Virus record (IMG/VR): IMGVR_UViG_3300020201_000015
Location: 1-64,000 of that record
Length of the DNA: 64,000 nucleotides
From: a virus
Reading direction: 5' to 3' (one strand)
The translations under genes and the position numbers were made by a program. Below, in pieces: positions 25,376 through 32,993 of this stretch (position 1 is the stretch's first letter; every line of letters starts with the position of its first letter). The notes beneath the pieces were generated by a model, which had not been told where the DNA came from, made no database searches, and saw nothing but the letters and a program-made list of their open reading frames with translations.

Positions 25376-25743
25376 GACCCGTCGCTCCACAGCAGCGGCT
25401 CGTCTGCCCTGACGTCATCGTCCTGGCGTCTCAGCAACACGATGCGCCCGGTGTAGCGGCTCAGCAGAGTGACCGAAGTCCAGTCCTTCGGTACGCCTCG
25501 CACGGTGATGCACGTAGACGTGCCGCGCAGCCCTTCGTCGAGGTGGAGAGCCTCATCGGAAGCGTCGACGTAGAAGTCCCGCTCGTCGCTGAAGGACTTC
25601 GATCCCTCGGCGGTGAAGTCCGCATGCTTGGTGTGGAAGTCCATCTCGATGTGGACGTGGTCTTCGGTGGCGCGCACGAGCCAGATCGAAGCCACACGGA
25701 CCTCGCCGGGGATGACGGTGACAGCGACGACGGGGACGGTCAC
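25372..25743 (-). CDS. Unknown 123-aa protein
   Basis: GTG start in a GTGA overlap. Beta-rich, with 'IEMDFHTKHADFTAEGSKSF' and 'SVTLLSRYTGRIVLLRRQDD'. Unknown. Sits between resolvase and peptidase-like genes. Confidence 0.6.
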   Translation of the reverse strand: MTVPVVAVTVIPGEVRVASIWLVRATEDHVHIEMDFHTKHADFTAEGSKSFSDERDFYVDASDEALHLDEGLRGTSTCITVRGVPKDWTSVTLLSRYTGRIVLLRRQDDDVRADEPLLWSDGS

Positions 25744-26285
25744 GACGCCACCCGCCTCTCCACCAGAGCCGTCGCAGCGCCGTCGATGATCGCGCCCGTC
25801 CGCAGGTACGTCGGCTTCCCGTCTCGCATCAGCCCCAGCCTTTCCATCGCCACCCGTGACGCCGCCAGCAGTGTCCCGCGTTCGCGCATCGACATGTCGA
25901 GCCACTCCTGTTGGCCGGCGACTCCATACCCGGCCATGTGACTGGTCCAGTCGAGTCGCAGTCGCCGGCAGGCTTCCCGCTCAAGTGCCAGCATGTCGTC
26001 CTCGGCGTGACTCTGCGGCTGGTAGCCAGTCTCCCGCCAGACGACCACGTGCATCATCTCGTGGATCAGGTGCGAAGCCTCGAGCGTCGACTGCGCCTCG
26101 TCGGCCCAGAGGATGCTCCCGTTGTCGCGGCGGATGCCGGCCATGTCCTGCGGAGCCACGTGGTAGGTCTCCTTGGGCATGTACCCGCGGCGCAAGATGC
26201 CGCTGAACGGCACGTCGAGGTCGACGGCGACGCCCCATCGCTCGCACTCACGGAGCGCGCGGAGGAAAGAAGGGTGAACGGTCAT
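25740..26285 (-). CDS. Putative zinc metallopeptidase-like protein
   Basis: 181 residues. 'ASHLIHEMMHVVVWRETGYQ' contains HEMMH at 75-79, a HExxH zinc motif, with a downstream Glu/His-rich stretch (SHAEDDMLALEREACRR) that may supply the third ligand. This resembles ImmA/IrrE-like or SprT-like phage peptidases. Its frame is continuous with the upstream part of the C5 methylase frame, so a fused product is possible (see 26282-26873). Confidence 0.62.
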   Translation of the reverse strand: MTVHPSFLRALRECERWGVAVDLDVPFSGILRRGYMPKETYHVAPQDMAGIRRDNGSILWADEAQSTLEASHLIHEMMHVVVWRETGYQPQSHAEDDMLALEREACRRLRLDWTSHMAGYGVAGQQEWLDMSMRERGTLLAASRVAMERLGLMRDGKPTYLRTGAIIDGAATALVERRVAS

Positions 26286-26873
26286 GCTGACTCCATCGTG
26301 GTGCGGGCCCATTGCAGGAGCTCGGTCATCGCGAGCGCCCCGCACGCCGGGACGACGGCGTTTCCGAGGCCCTTGAGCCTGGATCTGTCGCCTCTGACTC
26401 CGTCGGAGATGCGGAGCCCCGACGTCGGCGGCGCTGATAGCGAGGGCGCGGGTTCGGTAGCCAAGAGCATGCAGGTCTGACCGCACCTCGCACAGCCATC
26501 GCTTGGCGCCGCTGGCGACGTTTTCGACGATGGCGGCTGCGGGCCGCAGCTCGTCGACGATCCGGCGGTACTCGTACCAGAGTCCGGACCGGGTTCCGAC
26601 GGCGATGCCGGCGCCTCGTCCAGCCGCGCTGACGTCCTGGCAGGGAAAGCCTCCGACGATGAGATCCACGGAAGCAAGAGTTGCTGAGCCAGCATGACGC
26701 ACGTCCTCCACGGAGCGGTCTACCTCGGGCCAATGCCGAGCTAGGACCTGGCGACAGAAGCCGTCGACCTCGACCTGCCAGAGCGCCTGAGATGCGACGC
26801 CGGCGCGCGCGCACGCCACCTCGACGCCGAGGTCGAGCCCACCGATACCACTGAAAAGCGAACCGATCCTCAC
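26282..26873 (-). pseudogene. C5 DNA cytosine methylase, frameshifted and lacking target domain
   Basis: From GTG 26873 (GTGA overlap) the frame encodes motif I 'IGSLFSGIGGLDLG', catalytic motif IV 'GGFPCQDVSAAG', motif VI 'ENVA' and 'ADVGAPHLR'. The normal target-recognition region is then absent. The closing motif 'RLKGLGNAVVP' appears at once, but in another frame (one base skipped near 26410-26420). That frame ends at 26282 in an ATGA overlap with the next gene. Inactivation, sequencing error or a shortened enzyme are all possible. Confidence 0.75.
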
Positions 26874-27739
26874 GTCGCCACCTCCATAGCCGCGTCGCGC
26901 GCAACGGGCTGGCGCTTGGCTGACCGGAGCGTCATGCCGCCGGCGATCTCGTTCAGTCGCTTCAAGAGGTCGAGTCGCTTCACCTCGAGATGAAGATTCC
27001 CGTTCTTGTACGCCTTGAACCGGAACCAAGTCGTCTCGCCGCGGTAGCCCGTCGCCTTCGACGCTTCGATCGCGCCGTGCAGTTCCGACCAGTGGGACTT
27101 GGCGATCGAGCCCTGGCCGTCGAGCGCCTGGAAGACACGCTCCACCGAGATGGCGTGCTGCTCGTAGTAGGACGACAGACGCAGTCCGTAGCAGCCCATC
27201 TCTACCCAGTGGACGATGACCTTGGGCGGGATCTCCTCCTGGCTGTTCGTCTTGTACTCGGCCATGCGACCTCGCGGCCGGAGGTGCTCGAACGCTTCCT
27301 TGACGCTCTCCTCAAGGATCTCTGGCATTCGGTCGAGAAAGCCTTGAGCGAAGTCGCCGACGCTCTCCTCGGTGATGGCGGGGAGGTTGCCCTTGTCGAG
27401 CATCGCGCCGATCTCCTTCCAGCGCTCGCCGCTCACGATGCGCCGCAACTCCAGGCGGTGAACGATCGCGCGCCAGGCTTGGCGCTTCAGCAGGTTGACC
27501 GCCTCCTCTGGCTGGTCGAAGCATGAGCTGTACCTGCCGCGCGATGCGTCGATCCGGAAGTTCGCGTGGTCGTGCTTGCCGATTTGGTAGACCTCGTTGA
27601 GCTTCGCTTCGGCTGACACGAGCGCCGAGAAGGCTCCGCGGATCGTGGCTTCGGCTTCGCAGTACGCGGCGATCATCGCCGGCAGCGTCGCGAAGCGCGC
27701 GAGCCCAGCCTGGTTGTTGGCGTTGCGGTAGTCGCTCAC
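26870..27739 (-). CDS. DUF4942-like protein
   Basis: 289 residues from GTG 27739. Matches the DUF4942 pattern: 'EESVKEAFEHL', 'YKTNSQEEIPPKVIVHWVEM' and the C-terminal 'WFRFKAYKNGNLHLEVKRLD' followed by 'LLKRLNEIAGG'. DUF4942 proteins commonly accompany adenine methylases in phages and mobile elements, and here the gene follows one directly. Its biochemical role is not established. Confidence 0.75.
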   Translation of the reverse strand: MSDYRNANNQAGLARFATLPAMIAAYCEAEATIRGAFSALVSAEAKLNEVYQIGKHDHANFRIDASRGRYSSCFDQPEEAVNLLKRQAWRAIVHRLELRRIVSGERWKEIGAMLDKGNLPAITEESVGDFAQGFLDRMPEILEESVKEAFEHLRPRGRMAEYKTNSQEEIPPKVIVHWVEMGCYGLRLSSYYEQHAISVERVFQALDGQGSIAKSHWSELHGAIEASKATGYRGETTWFRFKAYKNGNLHLEVKRLDLLKRLNEIAGGMTLRSAKRQPVARDAAMEVAT

Positions 27740-28377
27740 AGGCAGTCCCCCAGGTGGCCGAACGCCCGAACAAACGCGGCCCGCGACACGCCGAGTCCCA
27801 CGACGGCGTTGGCGTGCGCCGGCGAGTCGCCTTCGACGATGTCTTCCGGGCGCGCCAGCAGCAGGCCGTCCAGCTTCGTCTGTAGCTGTGCTCGGCGCTT
27901 CACGTCCTTCGTGGTGTTGCCGGTGATCTTGGCGAGCAGCTTCTGCGTCGAGACAATCGCGTCCGCTGCCGTGCGCAGGAACGGGATGCGGCGCTTCGGC
28001 ACGCAGACGCGGTAGTGCAGCATCGAATGGCAGCTGTGCGCCTTGGCCCACAGTTGCGACTGCTGGATCTGCTCGAGCGAGTAGGCGATGTAGACGGCGG
28101 CCGTCACGTCGCCGGCTGCAAACGCCTTCGACAAGCGTACCCACCACGCCTCGGGCGGGCTTGGCGGATTGACGAAGAGCCTGCCAGACCACGGCGACAT
28201 GAGGCCGTCAGGGAACGAGTAGAACGAGGTCGCTTGCACGATGCCGTTCGCGGACGCGTCGCTCGCCGGGTCGAGGTCGATGCCGCCCATGAGGTCGCGG
28301 GCCGGCTCGACGTAGCTGGCGGGGGTGTACCAGGCCGACGAGTCGACGGAGTGCAGCGCGGGGGCCACGGCGGCCAT
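27736..28377 (-). CDS. Phage N6-adenine DNA methyltransferase (Dam-like)
   Basis: 213 residues from ATG 28377 (GTG 28380 also possible). 'DSSAWYTPASYVEPARDLMG', 'IDLDPASDASAN' and the catalytic 'RLFVNPPSPPEAWWVRLSKA' (NPP at 70-72) match the phage DNA N-6-adenine methylase family PF05869. It would methylate phage DNA, either for protection or regulation. The fourth motif residue is Ser, where Tyr or Phe is more common, so activity should be tested. Confidence 0.82.
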   Translation of the reverse strand: MAAVAPALHSVDSSAWYTPASYVEPARDLMGGIDLDPASDASANGIVQATSFYSFPDGLMSPWSGRLFVNPPSPPEAWWVRLSKAFAAGDVTAAVYIAYSLEQIQQSQLWAKAHSCHSMLHYRVCVPKRRIPFLRTAADAIVSTQKLLAKITGNTTKDVKRRAQLQTKLDGLLLARPEDIVEGDSPAHANAVVGLGVSRAAFVRAFGHLGDCL

Positions 28378-28625
28378 CACGCCACCTCCAGCTTCGCAGC
28401 CGCTTCCAGCAATGCTGCCGCGCGCGACCGCAGCGCCGGTATCACCAGCCGCTCGGCCTCGCTCCGCGCAGCATCGGCGTCGGTCGCCGCCAAGATAAGC
28501 TCGTCAATGCCAACCGCCTCCGACTCCAAGACCCACTGCCCCGGCTCCTCCCACACGTCCACGATGACCAAGCCCGCGCTCGCGCGAAAGCCGTCGCCTC
28601 GATACGGCTGCCAATTGAAAGCCAT
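28377..28625 (-). CDS. Small protein, paralogue of 34369-34617
   Basis: 82 residues, 'FNWQPYRGDGFRASAGLVIV'. The gene at 34369 has the same length and the same start pattern ('FDWRPAQDGFLASAGPIRVN') and a similar helical end, so the two are paralogues. Unknown function. TGATG overlap with the Nmad1 gene. Confidence 0.65.
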   Translation of the reverse strand: MAFNWQPYRGDGFRASAGLVIVDVWEEPGQWVLESEAVGIDELILAATDADAARSEAERLVIPALRSRAAALLEAAAKLEVA

Positions 28626-28984
28626 CACGCCACCGCCTTGCGCGCCACGCGCAGCAGCACCAGGTAGCCGATCAGGTCGAGCGCCACATCCTCGCCGGCG
28701 ACCGAGCCGCGAGCCAGCCGAGAAAGCTTGTCGTCGATGCGGACGAGGATCTGCTCTTCGGGTGACGACCGGCTGAAGACGCGGATGGGGTCGAGCGCGC
28801 TGTTGCCATAGGACGCGTTCTTCTCCAGGAGCATCGTCGCGATCGTCATGCACTCGCTCACGATGGCGTGACGCGTCGGGTCCTTGTCGGACAGCGCCTC
28901 GACGATGCTGTGGGCCAGGTCGAGCGTGCCGTCGTTGTCGAGGCCCCGCACGGCTTCCACGGTTGACTTGTAGCTGTCGGTCAC
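28625..28984 (-). CDS. Nucleotide modification-associated domain 1 (DUF1599) protein
   Basis: 119 residues. 'LLEKNASYGNSALDPIRVFS' then 'IDDKLSRLARG' and 'DLIGYLVLL' are the signature of DUF1599/Nmad1. This all-alpha family is linked by genomics to hypermodified nucleotides in phage DNA. Its context beside methylases and an HD phosphohydrolase fits that role. Confidence 0.8.
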   Translation of the reverse strand: MTDSYKSTVEAVRGLDNDGTLDLAHSIVEALSDKDPTRHAIVSECMTIATMLLEKNASYGNSALDPIRVFSRSSPEEQILVRIDDKLSRLARGSVAGEDVALDLIGYLVLLRVARKAVA

Positions 28985-29268
28985 GTCTCCCCCATCCCTT
29001 CTGAGAACTTGCGCATCGCGCGGTTCGTGATCTTCTTGACGACGGAGTCGGTCACGCCGAGCCGCCTACCCATCTCGACGAAGGTCATCTCGCCGAGTGC
29101 CAGACCACGGCGCGCCTCCGCCAGTTCGATCATGCAGCAGCCGTCTGCGTTCTCGTTCGCCTCCAACCGTTGCGGGCATTCCGTCCGGCAGTGGGTCGGG
29201 TAGGAGCACGGCAACATCGCAGCGAAGCGGTCGGCCAGCTCGATCCACGCGGCAGACGTGGCCTTCAT
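28981..29268 (-). CDS. Cys-rich HTH protein (95 aa)
   Basis: N-terminal cysteines 'CSYPTHCRTECPQRL' and 'DGCC' precede a C-terminal helix-turn-helix 'MTFVEMGRRLGVTDSVVKKI' that resembles sigma region 4. It could bind zinc or an iron-sulfur cluster. Overlaps the next HTH gene by four bases; the pair may be co-regulators. Confidence 0.65.
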   Translation of the reverse strand: MKATSAAWIELADRFAAMLPCSYPTHCRTECPQRLEANENADGCCMIELAEARRGLALGEMTFVEMGRRLGVTDSVVKKITNRAMRKFSEGMGET

Positions 29269-29735
29269 TCCCCGAGCCTCGCGAGCTTGGCGCGCGGGAC
29301 CATCTTGGCGATTGCCGCGGCGAGGATCTGCCGCACGCGCTCCTTGGAGAGGCCGAGGATGTCGGCGATCTGCTGGTTTTCGAGGCCGTCGGGGTAGGCG
29401 AACGTGATCGCCCATAGGCATGCCGGCGCGTTGTTTCTGTCGCGCATCTTGCACTGGTCGTCGCACTCGTGGCCTGGTCGAGCTGACCACCGCGGGTCGG
29501 ACAGCACGAGGGCCGTGCGGTTAGCCAGTCGCTCTTGCTCGCGGCACGAATTGCAGCGGAGCCGCATGCCTACCTTGACCGCCCGTTGCATCACGCGCGC
29601 GGCCTTGGTGACCTCGGCGCCGCATTCGCATCGGCAGAGCCACAGGCGACCATCGGCACCGTTGGAGCCGACCTTGCGGATTGCGGTCAGGTGCCCGAAG
29701 CGCGCGCCGGCGACGATGTTGATGGCCGTGCTCAT
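29265..29735 (-). CDS. Zinc-finger plus sigma region 4-like HTH protein
   Basis: 156 residues. The N-terminus 'GHLTAIRKVGSNGADGRLWL' with CRCECG and a later CNSC is the zinc-binding module often fused to phage HNH/AP2 proteins. Residues 118-145 (ENQQIADILGLSKERVRQIL) are a sigma70 region 4 helix-turn-helix. Likely a transcription regulator for phage promoters. Confidence 0.72.
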   Translation of the reverse strand: MSTAINIVAGARFGHLTAIRKVGSNGADGRLWLCRCECGAEVTKAARVMQRAVKVGMRLRCNSCREQERLANRTALVLSDPRWSARPGHECDDQCKMRDRNNAPACLWAITFAYPDGLENQQIADILGLSKERVRQILAAAIAKMVPRAKLARLGE

Positions 29736-29965
29736 GGCGCCGCCTTCGATGGCTTGCCACGGCGATAGACCGCGAGCGATCCGGGGTGTGCATACCTGGC
29801 CGCTTCAGCCTCCGCGAACGTGGCGAACTCGTGCGCGTCCCGGCGCGTGGCGTAAGCCCCGCCGCGCCTGTCGAGGTAGTAGTCGCCGCCGTCTTTGCTG
29901 TCGCAGACCTTGCACGAGCATCGGACTACCCAGCACCGAGGACTGGTGACCCTGTGCTTCTTCAC
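29732..29965 (-). CDS. Small Cys-containing protein (77 aa)
   Basis: GTG start in a GTGA overlap. 'CWVVRCSCKVCDSKDGGDYY' gives four clustered Cys and probably binds zinc. 'AHEFATFAEAEAARYAHPGS' is a helical/beta tail similar in style to short repeat proteins. Unknown. Confidence 0.62.
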   Translation of the reverse strand: MKKHRVTSPRCWVVRCSCKVCDSKDGGDYYLDRRGGAYATRRDAHEFATFAEAEAARYAHPGSLAVYRRGKPSKAAP

Positions 29966-30285
29966 GACGCCCTGCTGACGCCGCGTCTTCGCGCCGCGCT
30001 GATCTGATTGCCGCGACGGTACGCCTCGACCAGCGAGCCGGGTCGCAGCGGGGGCCGGGTCACACCAGCGGCCGCGTCGTTGATTGAATCGGCCGCGCAG
30101 ACCTCGGCGCGCGCCTGCGTGTTGGTCGCCAGCGTGCGGCCGTGACGGGCGATGACGCTGCCCGGACCGAGCGCCCGAGACGCGGCAAGCGCCTTGAGGA
30201 AGCACTCGCAGACGGCACTCGCCGCCGTCACGCACTCGTCGCACGAGTAGGTCTTGCTGCTGCCCTTGTTCGTCAGGATGTACAT
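29962..30285 (-). CDS. Unknown 107-aa protein
   Basis: ATG 30285 with GGGAGGG upstream; it overlaps the previous gene by 13 bases. 'TYSCDECVTAASAVCECFLK' has clustered Cys. The C-terminus is basic (AYRRGNQISAARRRGVS). Unknown. Confidence 0.58.
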   Translation of the reverse strand: MYILTNKGSSKTYSCDECVTAASAVCECFLKALAASRALGPGSVIARHGRTLATNTQARAEVCAADSINDAAAGVTRPPLRPGSLVEAYRRGNQISAARRRGVSRAS

Positions 30286-30626
30286 CGGGAACCCTCCCCC
30301 ATCGCGTCCAACCGCCGCGCCTGGAACGACTCCAGGTGCGGCCGCATCGCCTCGGTCACCGCGTCGCACTCGACGATGGTCTCGGCCAGATCGCCGACGG
30401 TCCAGCAGGCCCGCCCGCGCTCGGCCACGACGAAGACCCGAGCCATCTCGGCGCACGCCGCGCAGGAGTCCCACGACGACCACGCCCCGTCGTAGAGCGA
30501 CGTGGCGTGCTCGTACCGCTCGCCGACCGCGATGCCCGCGCGACACTCGACGCAATGGTGCGGCACGCGCGCGCGGCGCATCGTCGACGACGAGACCGCC
30601 GGCACGTCGAAGTCGGCATTGCACAT
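30273..30626 (-). CDS. Zinc-finger-like protein (117 aa)
   Basis: 'RVPHHCVECRAGIAVGERYE' and 'SWDSCAACAEMARVF' give two Cys pairs, and the GERYE turn is typical of a small family of phage and bacterial zinc proteins. The rest is helical. Starts in a TGATG overlap. Confidence 0.65.
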   Translation of the reverse strand: MCNADFDVPAVSSSTMRRARVPHHCVECRAGIAVGERYEHATSLYDGAWSSWDSCAACAEMARVFVVAERGRACWTVGDLAETIVECDAVTEAMRPHLESFQARRLDAMGEGSRCTS

Positions 30627-30859
30627 CAGTCCACCTTCTCACGGTGCAGCTCGACGCCGTTGCGGACGACGGTGGATCCGGCGCCGTAGACGTCCCGGGA
30701 AAACCGGCAGGCGTCGGCGAGGCACAGGCAGGCAGGCTCCGCGACAGCTTTCGACGCGCAGCCATCGCAGCCGAACGCCGCTGTGAGCTGGCGGCGACCG
30801 GTGCCCAGGGTGACCTGGTAGGCCGACGAGTTGGCGAGGTAGTGCGAGCGGTGGCTCAC
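30626..30859 (-). CDS. Unknown 77-aa Cys-rich protein
   Basis: GTG start in a GTGA overlap with the gene before. 'CDGCASKAVAEPACLCLADA' may hold a metal. Unknown function. Confidence 0.58.
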   Translation of the reverse strand: MSHRSHYLANSSAYQVTLGTGRRQLTAAFGCDGCASKAVAEPACLCLADACRFSRDVYGAGSTVVRNGVELHREKVD

Positions 30860-31053
30860 GGGACCTCGTTCAAGTCGGCGGCGACCATCCATGCGCCGGG
30901 TATCAGCTCGAGCGAGTAGGGCAGCCGGTACGGCGCCGGCAGGTCGGTCACCATGTGCGGGATGGCTGCGTCGGCGTCGCGGATCGCGGGGCCGGGGGCG
31001 CCGGTCATGGCGTAGGAGGCGCTGGGGATGCGGCGGCGGGATGTTCTGGTCAT
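30856..31053 (-). CDS. Small protein starting MTRTSRRRIP (65 aa)
   Basis: Starts in an ATGA overlap with the RNA ligase stop. Its basic N-terminus is nearly the same as the 20-residue ORF on the other side of the ligase gene (32060-32122, MTRSSRRRIP). The two may be remnants of one duplicated gene flanking the ligase. Unknown function. Confidence 0.55.
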   Translation of the reverse strand: MTRTSRRRIPSASYAMTGAPGPAIRDADAAIPHMVTDLPAPYRLPYSLELIPGAWMVAADLNEVP

Positions 31054-32063
31054 GAGACGTCTTTCGTTTTGCGGGTGAGATAGCCCTCGCCAACGTGCTT
31101 GAGCACGACGCGCGAGTCGGGCAGCCGCGCGTGGAAGCGCTCGCGCTCCGGGCGCACCACGAAGCCTTCGCGCACGTGTGATCCGCCGAGAACGGCATGA
31201 CCCTCTGCGAGCGCGAGGCAGTCGAGCGACCAGGGGCCCCGATAGAGGGTGGGCGGCGTTGAGAGACCCAGCCGATCCGCTAGCCCGAACACGTCGACCG
31301 CGTCGAGCCATCGTCTGGCCAGGGCGTCGTACGCGTCGAAGATAACGAGCGCGGGGGTAGCCGCGCCATATGCCAGGTCCTGGATCTTGGCCCCGTAGAT
31401 CTCGCCGTAGATGACGATGCCAGGCTCGGCAGCTAGGCGCTCGGCGAGTCCGAGAGATCGCGCCAACTTCGACCACGTCGACTCGCCATCCCGTTCCTTG
31501 ACGACCGTGCGGGACCCGACCCATAGGCCCGCGTCCACGCCATCTGGCCAGAAACAGAACCGCGCGTTACTGCCGTGGATCTTCTCGGTGATGATGACCG
31601 GCTCGCCCACATCAAGCGCGCGAGGGTGACGCCGATAGCCCTCGACGTCGGTGAACTTGGGGAAGCGAAACGTCGTCGGCCCCGGCACCGTCGGTTCGCG
31701 CGGCGCGTTGGGCCCATGGCCAGGTTCCGGCGGCTCGTACTTGGTCAGACCGTAGCTGTCGACGACGCTCTCGCCCTCCACAAGAGAAGCCGGCGCATCG
31801 ACGAGCAGCCCCATCGAGAACACTCCGCGCAGTCGCTTGGCCTTGAGGCGTCTGCGGTCGGCCGGCTGAAGGAATCCGAAGCACTGCAGATCGGGGAGCG
31901 TCGAGTCGACGGGGATGTAGGCGACCAGATCGCCGGCCTTGTACTGGCCCTTGCGGATGATGACAGGTGTCGTGCCGTAGACGATCGCGATCTCCAACGA
32001 GTCGGCGTTGTCGTGAGTGCGCACCTCGGTGATGCGCACGACCTCGGGATGCCAGTCGCTCAT
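31050..32063 (-). CDS. ATP-dependent RNA ligase, DRB0094 (Rnl5) type
   Basis: 337 residues. The N-terminal OB-like domain (about 1-100) is followed by the nucleotidyltransferase domain with motif I 'EKIHGSNARF' (Lys161 would take the AMP), a later 'YGEIYGAKIQDL' (motif III/IIIa region), 'EGFVVRP' (motif IV) and 'VVLKHVGEGYL' (motif V). The N-terminal OB domain places it with the Deinococcus DRB0094 family. Phage RNA ligases often repair tRNA or other RNAs cut by host defences. Confidence 0.88.
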   Translation of the reverse strand: MSDWHPEVVRITEVRTHDNADSLEIAIVYGTTPVIIRKGQYKAGDLVAYIPVDSTLPDLQCFGFLQPADRRRLKAKRLRGVFSMGLLVDAPASLVEGESVVDSYGLTKYEPPEPGHGPNAPREPTVPGPTTFRFPKFTDVEGYRRHPRALDVGEPVIITEKIHGSNARFCFWPDGVDAGLWVGSRTVVKERDGESTWSKLARSLGLAERLAAEPGIVIYGEIYGAKIQDLAYGAATPALVIFDAYDALARRWLDAVDVFGLADRLGLSTPPTLYRGPWSLDCLALAEGHAVLGGSHVREGFVVRPERERFHARLPDSRVVLKHVGEGYLTRKTKDVS

Positions 32064-32122
32064 GAGGAGGCGCTCGCGCTGAACGGTTGCTGGGGGATGC
32101 GGCGGCGGGATGATCTGGTCAT
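32060..32122 (-). CDS. 20-aa micro-ORF upstream of RNA ligase
   Basis: MTRSSRRRIPQQPFSASASS starts at ATG 32122 with AAGGAAAA upstream, and its stop forms an ATGA overlap with the ligase start. It may be a leader peptide that couples translation. It shares its first ten residues (one difference) with the 65-aa gene after the ligase. Confidence 0.45.
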   Translation of the reverse strand: MTRSSRRRIPQQPFSASASS

Positions 32123-32155
32123 GGGTTTTCCTTCGCAGATGCCGTGGTGGCCCAG

Positions 32156-32191
32156 AGCACTGCGCGCCGGCAGATGCCGGCGCGCAGTGCT
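32156..32191 (-). terminator. Perfect 16-bp stem-loop
   Basis: Arms 32156-32171 and 32176-32191 are exactly complementary around AGAT. It lies between the end of the DGQHR-type ParB-like gene and the micro-ORF ahead of the RNA ligase. There is no T-run after it, so it may attenuate transcription or protect mRNA ends rather than be a classic intrinsic terminator. Confidence 0.7.
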
Positions 32192-32198
32192 CATGAGG

Positions 32199-32987
32199 TC
32201 AGGCCGCGATCGGCTCCTCCGTGAACTTCCCCGGAGGAGGGAGAAGGTTGCGCTTCCGGCGCTCGTTGTAGATCTCGCGAATAGCAAGGCAGGACGCCAG
32301 CCTTGTCTTGCAGTCGAGCTGGGCCATCGCGCACCGGATGCGCGCCATGACTCGGCTAGGCGCGTACGACCTCAGCTTGGACGCAAGCTCGGTGCGTGAG
32401 ACGTCCGGATACTCGGACAGGAAGAACGACACGGCGCGGATGATCTGCTTCTCGAAGCTCGCCGGCTCACCGTCGGCCCAATCCTTGATGACCTCCAGCG
32501 TCTCGCGCAGGTTGCCGCGGTGGTACACGCAGTCGAGCGCCTGCACAGCACAGATGGCATTCTTTGCCGATGTCTTCTGGAACTTGAGAGCCAAGCTGGT
32601 CAGGACGACCACGATGGCCACGGCAACAGGCTCTCCAGAGACCAGCCGAGCGCGGAACTTGTCGTAGGCGCGCACCGCACTGCGGCCGCTGTTGAGGCGG
32701 AGAAACATCTCCGCTTCCTCTTGAATGCTCAGGCCGTCGTAGACCTCGCACATGAAGGCGGTGTTGCCGAGCCCGGCGATGATTGCAGCGCCGAACCTGT
32801 GCTGACCGTCCAGCCGCACCATGCGGCCGTCTTCGCGACGAGAGATGACCGGTACGCCGATCAGTGAAAGGTCAAACGCCTCGGCCATGGCCGCGCTTCT
32901 GGGCTCGTCAAACTCTCGCTGATACCGCTCGTCGACCGACGTATCGCAGGGCTTGACCTTGATGAACTGGGACTTGTTCTTCTTCAT
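32199..32987 (-). CDS. ParB/DGQHR-domain protein
   Basis: 262 residues. 'IGVPVISRREDGRMVRLDGQ' followed by HRFGAAI gives the DGQHR core of ParB-related domains (DGQHR/DUF6551-like). The C-terminal half is helical. In phages these often act with DNA modification or plasmid-like partition functions. A second ParB-like gene lies just upstream. Confidence 0.75.
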   Translation of the reverse strand: MKKNKSQFIKVKPCDTSVDERYQREFDEPRSAAMAEAFDLSLIGVPVISRREDGRMVRLDGQHRFGAAIIAGLGNTAFMCEVYDGLSIQEEAEMFLRLNSGRSAVRAYDKFRARLVSGEPVAVAIVVVLTSLALKFQKTSAKNAICAVQALDCVYHRGNLRETLEVIKDWADGEPASFEKQIIRAVSFFLSEYPDVSRTELASKLRSYAPSRVMARIRCAMAQLDCKTRLASCLAIREIYNERRKRNLLPPPGKFTEEPIAA

Positions 32988-32993
32988 GTTCCG

